A stretch of DNA of 64,000 nt from Bacteroidales bacterium (GTDB taxonomy: Bacteria > Bacteroidota > Bacteroidia > Bacteroidales > P3): assembly GCA_017616895.1 (NCBI GenBank), contig JAFZXE010000002.1:41159-105158 (forward strand), given 5' to 3'. Shown in pieces: positions 17,565 through 25,763 of this stretch. Every line of letters starts with the position of its first letter. Position 1 is the first letter of the stretch. The notes beneath the pieces were generated by a model. That model worked only from the letters and a program-made list of their open reading frames with translations, did not search any database and was not told the DNA's origin. Both the position numbers and the translations under genes were made by a program.

Positions 17565-17975
17565 ATGAAAAAGAGTATTAAAACTTTGGCAATTTTCATT
17601 GCTTTGAGCATGGTTGCAGCAAGCTGTCAGAAAGAAGAAGTCATGTCGCCCATCCCCGTCGGACAGGAAGCATCTGCTAACATCGTCAACTATACTGTTG
17701 ATGGAAAATCATTCCAAGCCCCGATCAATAGCGACCAAGATTGGTCCGAGTTTCTCTATCGTATGCTGGCGCTAGCTGAAGAAGGCTGTACTGTTACGAT
17801 TTCAAGTAGAGTGCAAACAACCTCATCAACAAAAGAGATTGTAACCTACACCACTACCAGCAAACCCGATGCCTATGCTTGGGCTGATAATATGACTAAT
17901 CAGGGATATACTGTCACTATATCGTTCGACAACACCACGGGAGTATTCACATGTACTGCAGTAAGAAAACCATGA
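17565..17975 (+). CDS. Small lipoprotein of unknown function, last gene of sigma operon
   Basis: 136 residues. Signal peptide with lipobox MVAASC (Cys21), followed by an acidic spacer. The mature part is Thr/Ser rich with beta-strand character (CTVTISSRVQ, GYTVTISFDNTTGVFTCTAV). It starts 4 bp after the preceding gene. It could be the signal or the cargo of the sigma system. No homologue recognised. Confidence 0.65.
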   Translation: MKKSIKTLAIFIALSMVAASCQKEEVMSPIPVGQEASANIVNYTVDGKSFQAPINSDQDWSEFLYRMLALAEEGCTVTISSRVQTTSSTKEIVTYTTTSKPDAYAWADNMTNQGYTVTISFDNTTGVFTCTAVRKP

Positions 17976-18097
17976 TAGAATATTGGAGGCAACAGCCATT
18001 CATATTGCAGACAACAAAACAACCAGTATGAATTTCATCCAAGAAGGCTCCGCACAGGCCAATATAGTGCCGCTGTGTCGGGGCGTGAAATGAAAAA

Positions 18098-18213
18098 GGT
18101 GCGTTGCAGGGAGAGTGTTAGCAAACGAAAAACACAAAACACTCCCCTGCTACCAGCACCCGAGGCACTGACTTAATCACCTAAAATGAATAAACAACGC
18201 CTACAATATATTA
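18098..18213 (+). repeat. Duplicated leader element, copy 1, with long hairpin
   Basis: The 458-bp gap 17976-18433 has no convincing gene. From 18098 it carries a sequence nearly identical to 22781-22896. It begins with a strong hairpin: GGTGC ... GCAGGGAGAGTGTT pairs with AACACTCCCCTGC ... GCACC (18098-18160). The similarity continues to the TTA at 18211-18213, is interrupted by a MITE, and resumes at 18379 up to the ATG of the next gene. Both copies precede genes for secreted proteins. The 122 bp before it hold only short open frames without support. Confidence 0.85.
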
Positions 18214-18375
18214 GAAACTGTTTAAATTTAATTCAATGTTTTTCTTAAAGCACCTGAACGGCATATTTTCCACCTTCTCTCAGTTACAATGGACACCCAT
18301 TGCGCCTTCGATAAGGTGAAAAATCTGCTCGTCCATGTCCATAACAAAATCCATCAATCAAATCTAAACAGTTTC
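18214..18375. mobile_element. 162-bp MITE with 21-bp terminal inverted repeats and TTA target duplication
   Basis: The ends are GAAACTGTTTAAATTTAATT and the inverse of its near-copy (18214-18234 and 18355-18375, about three mismatches), flanked by TTA on both sides (18211-18213, 18376-18378). The paralogous leader at 22781 lacks the insert, which gives an empty-site comparison. An internal inverted pair (TTTTCCACCTT / AAGGTGAAAAA) suggests it folds into one hairpin. There is no transposase gene. The TNA-type duplication fits IS5-group transposases, by inference. Confidence 0.85.
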
Positions 18376-18433
18376 TTAGCTTCAAGGTGGTTTTTATGTT
18401 GCAGGCATAATAACAAATCAAAATTGTAAGGTT

Positions 18434-19468
18434 ATGAAAAAATTAATTTTGTCATTCTTTTTCATGGCAGCGACAATGGGCTGCACAACTTTATTTGCAC
18501 AATCGTATTGGTCGATGAGCGGCAACAGCGCATCAAGCAGCGATTTCATAGGAACAACCAACAATGTGCCGTTCAAGATAAAGTCCAACAATGCGTCACG
18601 GATGATATTCGACGGCTATAAGACCGGCATCGGAACGGAGACTCCGGGCGCGAACCTGCATCTACATTCCGAGTATATGGAAATAATAGGCCCAGGAATA
18701 GAACCCGCTGCTGGAGATGGCCGGCCGATTGTGTGGATGTATGAGAATTGGTTCAAGATGACAACGCCCACCACGGGTACAGGCGACAGTGACGGATTTT
18801 CGATAAAACAGGAGGCATCAACTGTCACCATCCAGCAGCACGAGGCGGCCAACCTGAACATATACGGCTATAACGGCAAAGGGATGTCAATACTCGCCGA
18901 CGGAACGGTGCAAATGGGGAATGGAGGTGCACCAGGGATGATGAGTGTCGGTTCGTTTTCCTCCACAGCAACATCGTTATACACTGCATATTTGGGGTTC
19001 AACGTGAGACGCAACGGCAGCAGTTGGATTCTGAAAAACAACGGCAGCAATAACGGCGGCGCAGCAATATGGAGTACCACCGGCGGAACCATGTATTTTG
19101 CCACAATTCCCAGTACCGGATCATCCGATCAAACAATTACCACAAATGATTTGAGAAGCAATGTGAACCTTATACTTCACAATGACGGATTGCTGCAGGC
19201 CAAGGAGGTGAAGGTGACTCTCAGTGGTTGGCCCGACTATGTGTTCGGAGAGGAGTACAAACTGATGAGCCTTGGCGAGACTGAGCAGTACATCAAAGAA
19301 AACGGACACCTGCCAGGGGTACCCTCTGCACAAGAGGTGGAAGACGAAGGTCTTTCGCTCGGTGAGATGAACGCCCGCCTGATGCAGAAGGTCGAAGAAC
19401 TGACACTACATGTGATAGAGCTGCAGAAACAGATTGACGAAATGAGAAACCAAAAGGAACAGCGTTGA
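18434..19468 (+). CDS. Secreted fibre-like protein with coiled-coil C-terminus
   Basis: 344 residues. Signal peptide (cleavage after TTLFA). The body is Gly/Ser/Asn rich and repetitive (SDFIGTTNNVPFKIKSNN, YKTGIGTETPGANLHL), as in Bacteroidetes proteins annotated as tail-fibre-like. The C-terminal 75 residues carry the recurrent WPDYVF ... YKLMSLGETEQYIKENGHLPGVPSA ... LGEMNARLMQKVEELTLHVIELQKQI element, ending in a probable trimeric coiled coil. It is likely a surface or secreted fibre; no phage genes are near. It is preceded by the duplicated leader. Confidence 0.75.
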   Translation: MKKLILSFFFMAATMGCTTLFAQSYWSMSGNSASSSDFIGTTNNVPFKIKSNNASRMIFDGYKTGIGTETPGANLHLHSEYMEIIGPGIEPAAGDGRPIVWMYENWFKMTTPTTGTGDSDGFSIKQEASTVTIQQHEAANLNIYGYNGKGMSILADGTVQMGNGGAPGMMSVGSFSSTATSLYTAYLGFNVRRNGSSWILKNNGSNNGGAAIWSTTGGTMYFATIPSTGSSDQTITTNDLRSNVNLILHNDGLLQAKEVKVTLSGWPDYVFGEEYKLMSLGETEQYIKENGHLPGVPSAQEVEDEGLSLGEMNARLMQKVEELTLHVIELQKQIDEMRNQKEQR

Positions 19469-19505
19469 ATAAAGTAACCACAAAAAAATAAAAGGAGGAA
19501 AAATC

Positions 19506-20204
19506 ATGAAAACAAACAACATTATTTCAAAGACAATAGTTGCGTCAATGGTCATCCTATTGTTTGCCACCGGGTGTGTTAAAGACAACAGGTATTATGA
19601 CCCAAGCGACCCCAAAAACCACGATGAGGCTGTGTTAATGATGTATGGCTGTGATGATTACCTGAGTGGACTATGGATGGTAGGCGGTGACATTTCGACT
19701 AAGGATTACAATTCTCCCAAGGATTTGAGGGGATATTATTTGCACAATCGAGACTCTGTTTCATTACACAAGTTTGATGGAGAGAGCGTAAAGGTATGGG
19801 GCTACAGATTTGTCGGCAAGTATAGTGACAAACCATACTACGATTCCGAAACGGGTGATTCGGTGCTACTGATAGCATTGGCTCCACGACCGTTGAGATA
19901 TGCCCGTTATTGTGCCGAGAGTGACCCTAATTCAAGATTCTATTATGTTCATCCCGATTCAACAGTGGTGTACAGTGGGGATCAGATAGTTGACGACAAC
20001 ATCCGCCCACTAACCGACACAATACATGCTTTTCTAAGAGGAGAAGACATAAAGACAGCACTTGAAAACCCCGAAAAGAAACTGTTAATGGAAGGCACAA
20101 TCGATGTTAAACAGACAAACTGCGTATGGTGGTTCCATTGCTTCGGGATGCCTGATTGTTCGGTCGGATTAAATGTTACAAATCTAACACTATCAGAGCG
20201 ATGA
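19506..20204 (+). CDS. Lipoprotein of unknown function, paralogue A, coupled to a C10 peptidase remnant
   Basis: 232 residues. Lipobox LFATGC (Cys24). Shared with the paralogue at 20298: MKTNNII start, DLRGYYLHNRDSVSLHKFD, VKVWGYR, TPYYDS-like segment, DSVLLIALAPRPLRY, DTIHAFLRGEDI and LLMEGTIDVKQT. Its last four bases overlap the start of a 22-codon open frame that resembles the signal peptide of a C10 peptidase. C10 proteases in other Bacteroides are encoded next to small inhibitors, so a role as protease inhibitor or partner is possible, but no sequence likeness to known inhibitors was seen. Confidence 0.7.
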   Translation: MKTNNIISKTIVASMVILLFATGCVKDNRYYDPSDPKNHDEAVLMMYGCDDYLSGLWMVGGDISTKDYNSPKDLRGYYLHNRDSVSLHKFDGESVKVWGYRFVGKYSDKPYYDSETGDSVLLIALAPRPLRYARYCAESDPNSRFYYVHPDSTVVYSGDQIVDDNIRPLTDTIHAFLRGEDIKTALENPEKKLLMEGTIDVKQTNCVWWFHCFGMPDCSVGLNVTNLTLSER

Positions 20205-20269
20205 GAAAGAAGATAATAATTATTATATCAGCTTTTTTGTTCCCATCAATTATCTGGGCACAGTGTTGA
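20201..20269 (+). pseudogene. Signal-peptide remnant of a C10-type peptidase gene (22 codons)
   Basis: MRKKIIIIISAFLFPSIIWA then QC and stop. It overlaps the preceding lipoprotein by ATGA exactly as the intact C10 peptidase at 20963 overlaps its lipoprotein, and resembles that gene's start (MKKIIILLSALLTSFMSIAQQ). The best reading is the 5' end left after a deletion in a duplicated lipoprotein-peptidase unit; it could also be expressed as a short exported peptide. Confidence 0.6.
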
Positions 20270-20297
20270 AGAAAATGTCAAAAAAAGAGAATAAATC

Positions 20298-20966
20298 ATG
20301 AAAACAAACAACATTATCTTAAAAGCAATAGTTACGTCAATGTGTATCCTATTGTTTATCGTCACTGGGTGCGTAAAAGATAGTAGATCAGAACAACAAG
20401 TAAATGATGGCGGTTGTTCGGAAGAATGGCTGCGTGGATTCTGGATGGCACAAGGCGTTATTTCCAATACAAGTTATAACAGTACAAAGGACCTAAGAGG
20501 ATATTACCTTAACCATCGCGATTCCTCTTCGTTTCACAGGTATGACAATGATACTGTAAAAGTATGGGGATACCGTTGGTGTGACTGCTACCCTATCACC
20601 CCTTACTACGATTCTAATAAAGGTGATACTGTATTGCTAATAGCACTGGCGACAAGATCGTTGCGCTATGACAAATACAGCACCTCTCACGATCCCTCAT
20701 TCTATTATCTACACGATACCGCATGCGTTGTAATGACAGGAAACGAAATTGTTCAGGAGTGCGGAGTTCCATTACAAGACACTATACATGCAATCCTAAG
20801 GGGAGCCGATATAGAAACAGTCTTATCAAATCCGGATAAACGGCTTTTATTGGAGGGTACATTGGATGTCAAGCAAACAACCATTAACTTATTTAATTGT
20901 TCCAACACGCCGGATTGTTCTATAGAGTTGAACGTATTAAAACTTGAACTATCAGAAGAACCATGA
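20298..20966 (+). CDS. Lipoprotein of unknown function, paralogue B, coupled to C10 peptidase
   Basis: 222 residues. Lipobox LFIVTGC (Cys25). It has the same order of conserved segments as the lipoprotein at 19506 (DLRGYYLNHRDSSSFHRYD, VKVWGYRW, TPYYDSNKGDTVLLIALATRSLRY, DTIHAILRGADI, LLLEGTLDVKQT), so the two are duplicates. It overlaps the downstream peptidase by 4 nt (ATGA). Translational coupling suggests a stoichiometric partner, for example a periplasm-facing inhibitor, chaperone or anchor for the peptidase; this is inference. Confidence 0.75.
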   Translation: MKTNNIILKAIVTSMCILLFIVTGCVKDSRSEQQVNDGGCSEEWLRGFWMAQGVISNTSYNSTKDLRGYYLNHRDSSSFHRYDNDTVKVWGYRWCDCYPITPYYDSNKGDTVLLIALATRSLRYDKYSTSHDPSFYYLHDTACVVMTGNEIVQECGVPLQDTIHAILRGADIETVLSNPDKRLLLEGTLDVKQTTINLFNCSNTPDCSIELNVLKLELSEEP

Positions 20967-22714
20967 AAAAAATAATAATTTTACTAAGCGCACTTCTAAC
21001 ATCATTCATGAGTATTGCCCAGCAAATTCATGAAGACGATGCTGTTAGAGCTGCAATAAACATATTAAGGTCCACTCAAAATAGCACACCGACACCGATA
21101 ACTGAACTATTCGCTGTTAGATGCAACGACAATGGCGACACTATTATGTACGAAGTTACAATGGATAATGATCTGTCGGTTTTCGTATCGGGGAATAGAC
21201 GAATAAAGCCCATCTTGGGAGTATGTGAAAACTATGGCTCGTCAATCTTGCAAAATATTGATCGCATCCCTGACGGACTAAAATACATGCTTGATATCTA
21301 CTGCAATCAAATTGAATATGCCTTTGGTACAGACAGTTCAATGCTAATAGCAGACTCAAGATGGGTTGATGCTGTCAGAGGAAATTTGCCGACAGTGGAT
21401 ACTATTGTGAACAAATTGTTGTCGACGCAATGGGGACAAACGCAATCAAATGATGGGAATGATCCGATAGCATACAATTACTATATGCCCCAAGGCGTAT
21501 GCACCCCTGGTTCGCATTGTCCGGCTGGCTGTGTGGCTGTCGCAATGGGGCAGGTTATTAACTATTGGAAATCGCCATCAATATTTGTGGATAATTTGAA
21601 TTTTGATTGGTGTAACGCTCCAGACGCGTTATACTCAGTCTCAGCCAACTACGAAACCGAACGAAATACAATATCTTTTTTACTGTACAGATGTGGGTTG
21701 TCAGTGGATATGGATTATTGTTCTAATGGCTCTTGTAGTGGATCAGGCGCATATACATCAACTATTGCCGATGTATTGCCGACTAATTTTGGATATAGTA
21801 GTGACGCTGTTTATCGAACGAGATCGGGCTGCACCGACAGTGAATGGCTGAACTATATTAAATCCAACCTGAATAATGGTTGGCCAGTTATATATCGTGG
21901 CAGTTCTACACAAGGTGGCCACGCTTTTGTGTGTGATGGATATTTGTCGGATAATCGTTTTTCATTTAACTGGGGGTGGAACGGATTATTCAATAATAAT
22001 TGGCTATCCTTGGATAATCTTGCGCCAATCAATACAATAGTATTCAATGATCAAGGTGGGGTTTTTAATATTCATCCAGTAAATACAGATTTTAATTATT
22101 GTGACTTTTCTTTACAATTATATTCACACTATGATTTTTACTACAATTTTGTACAAAACACAACGCCACCGCCATACTACAATGTCCCATCAAATGCGAC
22201 ACACTTGACAAGTGTACCTGAACAATATAATGCATCATGGCGCACAATTCCATCGGGTGTTACAGCATCATACGAGGCTCATAGCAGTGTGACGCTTGTT
22301 CCGGGCTTTCATGCAGAGAATGGCTCGGAATTCACAGTGAGCATCAATTCCTGTCCAATTTGCGAAAACACACAGCGTGATATGTCTCCGCGTTTTGGGA
22401 AACATGTGCCAATTTCGGAATCGTGTCCTGCCCATAATCAGTGCAAATCTACAAAAGAATGCGTAAAACTTAAGGTTTACCCCAATCCGACAGACGGCAT
22501 GGTTACTGTTGAATACGTACTTCAGGAAGACAGCTATGTCAAGACAACAGTATATGACATGACAGGGTCAATAAGACAAACGTTGGGTCAAGGGAAAAGG
22601 AACAAAGGATTCGTCACAGAAAAATTCGATATGTCAAATATGCGAAACGGAACATACATCGTCAGTGTCTCTGTCAATGGAAACGTTTACACCAACAAGG
22701 TTATAAAGCAATAG
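20963..22714 (+). CDS. C10 family cysteine peptidase (streptopain-like) with T9SS sorting domain
   Basis: 583 residues. Signal peptide (cleavage after MSIA), then a streptopain-like propeptide (EDDAVRAAINILRS ... FVSGNRRIKPILGVCENYGS). Catalytic domain: WGQTQSNDGNDPIAYNYY, catalytic C190 in CPAGCVAVAMGQVINYW, catalytic H320 in GGHAFVCDGY, and FSFNWGWNGLFNNNW near the active site. C-terminal type A T9SS domain begins at LKVYPNPTDG and ends GTYIVSVSVNGNVYTNKVIKQ. It is probably secreted as a zymogen, processed and surface-attached. Coupled to the lipoprotein before it. Confidence 0.92.
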   Translation: MKKIIILLSALLTSFMSIAQQIHEDDAVRAAINILRSTQNSTPTPITELFAVRCNDNGDTIMYEVTMDNDLSVFVSGNRRIKPILGVCENYGSSILQNIDRIPDGLKYMLDIYCNQIEYAFGTDSSMLIADSRWVDAVRGNLPTVDTIVNKLLSTQWGQTQSNDGNDPIAYNYYMPQGVCTPGSHCPAGCVAVAMGQVINYWKSPSIFVDNLNFDWCNAPDALYSVSANYETERNTISFLLYRCGLSVDMDYCSNGSCSGSGAYTSTIADVLPTNFGYSSDAVYRTRSGCTDSEWLNYIKSNLNNGWPVIYRGSSTQGGHAFVCDGYLSDNRFSFNWGWNGLFNNNWLSLDNLAPINTIVFNDQGGVFNIHPVNTDFNYCDFSLQLYSHYDFYYNFVQNTTPPPYYNVPSNATHLTSVPEQYNASWRTIPSGVTASYEAHSSVTLVPGFHAENGSEFTVSINSCPICENTQRDMSPRFGKHVPISESCPAHNQCKSTKECVKLKVYPNPTDGMVTVEYVLQEDSYVKTTVYDMTGSIRQTLGQGKRNKGFVTEKFDMSNMRNGTYIVSVSVNGNVYTNKVIKQ

Positions 22715-22780
22715 TTCTGTCGATTCAACTCTATCAAATATATCAAAAAGTGAGACCACATGAAGTGAATAAATAAAAAT

Positions 22781-22958
22781 GGTGCGCTGCAGGGAGAGTG
22801 TTAGCAAACGAAAACTCAAAAACACTCCCCTGCTACCTGCACCCGAGGCACTGACTTAATCACCTAAAATGAGTAAACAACGCCTACAATATATTAACGC
22901 TCCAAAGTGGTTTTTATGTTGCAGGCACAGGAACAAATCAAAAATCGTAGAAATCATG
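22781..22958 (+). repeat. Duplicated leader element, copy 2 (without MITE)
   Basis: Nearly identical to 18098-18213 joined to 18379-18436. Hairpin 22781-22843 (GGTGC ... GCAGGGAGAGTGTT with AACACTCCCCTGC ... GCACC), then a conserved stretch through CACTGACTTAATCACC and TATGTTGCAGGC, up to the ATG of the next gene. The two copies are direct repeats 4.7 kb apart around the fibre/lipoprotein/C10 segment. The 66 bp before it show nothing notable. Confidence 0.85.
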
Positions 22959-24323
22959 AAAAAATCATTATCATTGTTGTCGTGTAACACAACACGCAAA
23001 ACCATGAAAGAGTATTGGCGCGGCTTACGTCATTACGGATGTCACGGAATATTATTTCGAACGATGCCAATATTAATGTCCCTTATGCTCTGTTTCACAT
23101 CATTTGCGCAAAACGGCATATTTGTTGACAGTACTGCTAATGTAATCAACACCATCATACGTCACAAGCCAATGGGGTACACCCCTGTAACCTATGTTAA
23201 AACTAGCGACTCGACTGGAATGTTTTTGAGTAATTGGGGATTAATAAACAGCCACACAGGGAAATATAATAAAATACCCATCAGTGGCTACAATGTAACG
23301 GACTTTACGGTCGTGCGCGATACCATATATATGTGTGGCATAAAGACCGGTGGGCGCGGTTTTTATGCGTGGATGAAACTGGGACCGTCTCCAATTTCTG
23401 TTCAAATGAAGGTGTATCACCTCAGTGACGACACCTCTTTTGTGACTAATCCACGCCGCATACAGGTCTTCAACAATTTTCTCGGTACTCAAGTAATGCT
23501 AGTGGGTGACTATGTTAAACCAAACCTGTTACCTACCCCGGCCATAGTTCATATAAAAAATAATAACTGCTATGTTGCCTATCGCGGAGGTGAGTATTAC
23601 GACGACATTGTTGTTTTGAAAAATTATATCGTGGCAGTTGCCCGCAAAGGACGCATAGCCCCCAACAATTCGCCGCAAATCATGCGTGTTCTGCCGAGGA
23701 CTATAATCAATTTTAGCAACACCTACTTTCAAAGAAGTTTTTCATGCGAGCCTGAATCTGCAAATTCGCGCATTCTGCTGCAGCACATAGACAGTAACAA
23801 TTTTGTGGCGGTTTATCAGGATGGCCAGGGATACTATATAAACAGTCATTCGGTGGGCTCTGGTGGTATATTGAACATTCTCCGATATTCAACAGTTAGC
23901 ACTCCTGTTGACAATATCTTAGATGTGTCATACAACGACACAGACACATCCCTCATGGTTATACGAGGCCGAGGATCGAGCAGTAATGCATCACGCTTCA
24001 GTTGCTCTTCATTCCCCTACATTTCTTGGATTGAATCGTATGCTCCCAATGTGTTTGGCTATTGTTTGGGATGTATGAGGTTAATTAATTCGGCTTGTCG
24101 CACTTCTTCCACCAAATTCATGGTTTCTGGAATTTTGGATAATCACTTTATGGTTTGGAACACCAACAGTAATTGCAATATACCACTAAATGCAGATACA
24201 ATAAGTGCTACATCCTATATGCCATATCTTACACTCCCTGTAACCAAGGATACTTTGGTGATTAGTAGTCAGACGTTATCACGACCTATTCAAAGTGATA
24301 CATTATATGCTGTTTGTCAATAG
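22956..24323 (+). CDS. Secreted protein of unknown function
   Basis: 455 residues from ATG 22956. This ATG aligns with the start of the fibre gene after the duplicated leader, so it was preferred; ATG 23004 is an alternative, while the frame further up (22869) runs through the leader repeat and is unlikely to be coding. A hydrophobic segment ending MSLMLCFTSFAQ looks like the signal peptide, which makes the N-terminal part unusually long. The mature part is beta rich with repeated short hydrophobic strands (DFTVVRDTIYMCGIK, YYDDIVVLKNYIVAVARKG), suggestive of a beta-propeller but not assignable. It ends without a sorting domain. Confidence 0.6.
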   Translation: MKKSLSLLSCNTTRKTMKEYWRGLRHYGCHGILFRTMPILMSLMLCFTSFAQNGIFVDSTANVINTIIRHKPMGYTPVTYVKTSDSTGMFLSNWGLINSHTGKYNKIPISGYNVTDFTVVRDTIYMCGIKTGGRGFYAWMKLGPSPISVQMKVYHLSDDTSFVTNPRRIQVFNNFLGTQVMLVGDYVKPNLLPTPAIVHIKNNNCYVAYRGGEYYDDIVVLKNYIVAVARKGRIAPNNSPQIMRVLPRTIINFSNTYFQRSFSCEPESANSRILLQHIDSNNFVAVYQDGQGYYINSHSVGSGGILNILRYSTVSTPVDNILDVSYNDTDTSLMVIRGRGSSSNASRFSCSSFPYISWIESYAPNVFGYCLGCMRLINSACRTSSTKFMVSGILDNHFMVWNTNSNCNIPLNADTISATSYMPYLTLPVTKDTLVISSQTLSRPIQSDTLYAVCQ

Positions 24324-24345
24324 CACTAAGTTATTAAAAATTCAT

Positions 24346-24353
24346 TATCTTTG
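24346..24353 (+). promoter_or_regulatory. -7 promoter box of the 24382 gene
   Basis: TATCTTTG followed by CATTG fits TAnnTTTG; it is 28 bp before ATG 24382 and excludes the longer frame starting at 24295. No TTTG at the usual -33 distance. Confidence 0.6.
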
Positions 24354-24381
24354 CATTGTAAACCCGAAAATATTTATAGTT

Positions 24382-25689
24382 ATGAAAAACATACTTCAAA
24401 TAGCAGTTCTTGTTGCCATTTTTGCCCTTGTGCCTATAATCCAAGCACAGGATACCATAGATACCACCTATTATCGCTACAACTTCCACCGTCCGCCAAG
24501 ATTAGTTGACACCGCGGTTGGGCTTGTGCTGCCGCCCATGCCGCCCACGCTTCTTGATACCACGACAGGGCAGGAGGTTACCGATCCGGAAACAGGGGAA
24601 CCAATACCTGTCTGTCCCAATGGACTGGGATTCTCGAATTTTTATGTTTCAGAAGGATGGACTGTTTATGAAGCAGATGTCGATCCGTGGATTCCAATGT
24701 TTTATGCATGTAGGATGAACCAATCTGTAAGCACGATTTATGGGCTTGCTGTTTATCTTGACCATATTGCTGATTTTACTGCTGGTGATTCAGCCATGTT
24801 TATACTTGCTGAACGGTCGCATGTTACAGGGCGTGTCACACCGTTCGACACAATAGTCCTTAAAGGCGGCGAGGTGGGAATAAGTCGCCACATGGAGATT
24901 CCCTTGATGCCATCGAACGTAGAGGGACTGCGATACTCTGTCCACAACACTTGCATCGACACTGTAAAGTATGCACGGGTAATGGAGTTTTATCTTGACA
25001 ACCCTCACCAACTTGATGGAGACTCATTGTATATCAGTCCTAGGTTTGAACGTGAACATCATAGCCGCTTTTATGTAGCCTATTTTGACGAGAAATATTT
25101 AACCTACAATTTCCCGCTGGAGATATACGATGAAAGTCGGTGGGGGGAATATTTTGAGGTGTGGGTGCCAAACGATCCTTATTTTAAGACTTTTTCCACT
25201 CCCATCATAGCACCATTGCCAGAATGGGAAGTGGCACTGCTGGACACTCTGATACCAATGCCGACCAAGCCGGACAATCCCGACCCGGGCGACCCGCAGA
25301 ACCCCGATGACCCCAACAATCCCAGCGATCCTAACAACCCTGATAATCCTGACAATCCAGATAATCCAGATAATCCACAGGACCCAGAGGACCCTGAAGA
25401 CCCCGACAACCCTGGCGGTGACGAAGGCATCGACAACTTCGAAATTCAAAATTCAAATTTCGAAATTAACATCTATCCCAACCCGGCTAGCGGAGTGACC
25501 ACTGTGTCGAGCGAGGAGCCAATTATCGACATGGTTGTGCGCGACATGGCGGGCCGCACTGTGATGCACCAGACCGCCTGCGGCACCACGGCTTCCTTTG
25601 ACACCACTACTCTCCGCAAAGGGGTCTATCTGGTGAAGGTGACCACCACCAGAGGCACCGCAACCAAGAAACTGGTGGTGGAGCCTTGA
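24382..25689 (+). CDS. T9SS-exported protein with Asp/Asn-Pro linker
   Basis: 435 residues from ATG 24382. Signal peptide (MKNILQIAVLVAIFALVPIIQA). Residues about 20-290 are a beta-rich domain of unknown family. A linker of DNP, DDP and EDP triplets follows (about 296-345), encoded by 9-bp GAYAAYCCN units. After a short EIQNSNFEI stretch the type A T9SS domain runs from INIYPNPASG to KGVYLVKVTTTRGTATKKLVVEP. Likely surface-attached; the linker length may vary by slippage. It ends before a strong terminator shared with the convergent phosphoglucomutase. Confidence 0.8.
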   Translation: MKNILQIAVLVAIFALVPIIQAQDTIDTTYYRYNFHRPPRLVDTAVGLVLPPMPPTLLDTTTGQEVTDPETGEPIPVCPNGLGFSNFYVSEGWTVYEADVDPWIPMFYACRMNQSVSTIYGLAVYLDHIADFTAGDSAMFILAERSHVTGRVTPFDTIVLKGGEVGISRHMEIPLMPSNVEGLRYSVHNTCIDTVKYARVMEFYLDNPHQLDGDSLYISPRFEREHHSRFYVAYFDEKYLTYNFPLEIYDESRWGEYFEVWVPNDPYFKTFSTPIIAPLPEWEVALLDTLIPMPTKPDNPDPGDPQNPDDPNNPSDPNNPDNPDNPDNPDNPQDPEDPEDPDNPGGDEGIDNFEIQNSNFEINIYPNPASGVTTVSSEEPIIDMVVRDMAGRTVMHQTACGTTASFDTTTLRKGVYLVKVTTTRGTATKKLVVEP

Positions 25690-25710
25690 TGCATAATGCT
25701 ACCTAACAAA

Positions 25711-25737
25711 GAGGGGCGCCGTGAAGCGGCGCCCCTC
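25711..25737. terminator. GC-rich palindrome/terminator between convergent genes
   Basis: Perfect 11-bp stem GAGGGGCGCCG / CGGCGCCCCTC with loop TGAAG. The palindrome at 50518 has the same loop and GGGGCGC core and also lies between convergent genes. Confidence 0.85.
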
Positions 25738-25763
25738 TCGTTTATGTTCAGAAAAGGAATACT

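Noticed and set aside
18028-18093. 21-codon open frame MNFIQEGSAQ... in the gap before the duplicated leader
   Set aside because: No promoter, no counterpart at the second leader copy, and too short to judge.
18098-18213. Integron attC reading of the duplicated hairpin element
   Set aside because: No proper GTTRRRY core and inverse core pair at the hairpin ends, and no integrase in view.
22869-22955. 29-residue N-terminal extension of the 22956 gene
   Set aside because: The codons fall in the duplicated leader, which in the other copy is interrupted by a MITE and cannot be coding.
24295-24381. Upstream start of the 24382 gene
   Set aside because: It overlaps the end of the previous gene and spans the -7 promoter box; the signal peptide begins at ATG 24382.
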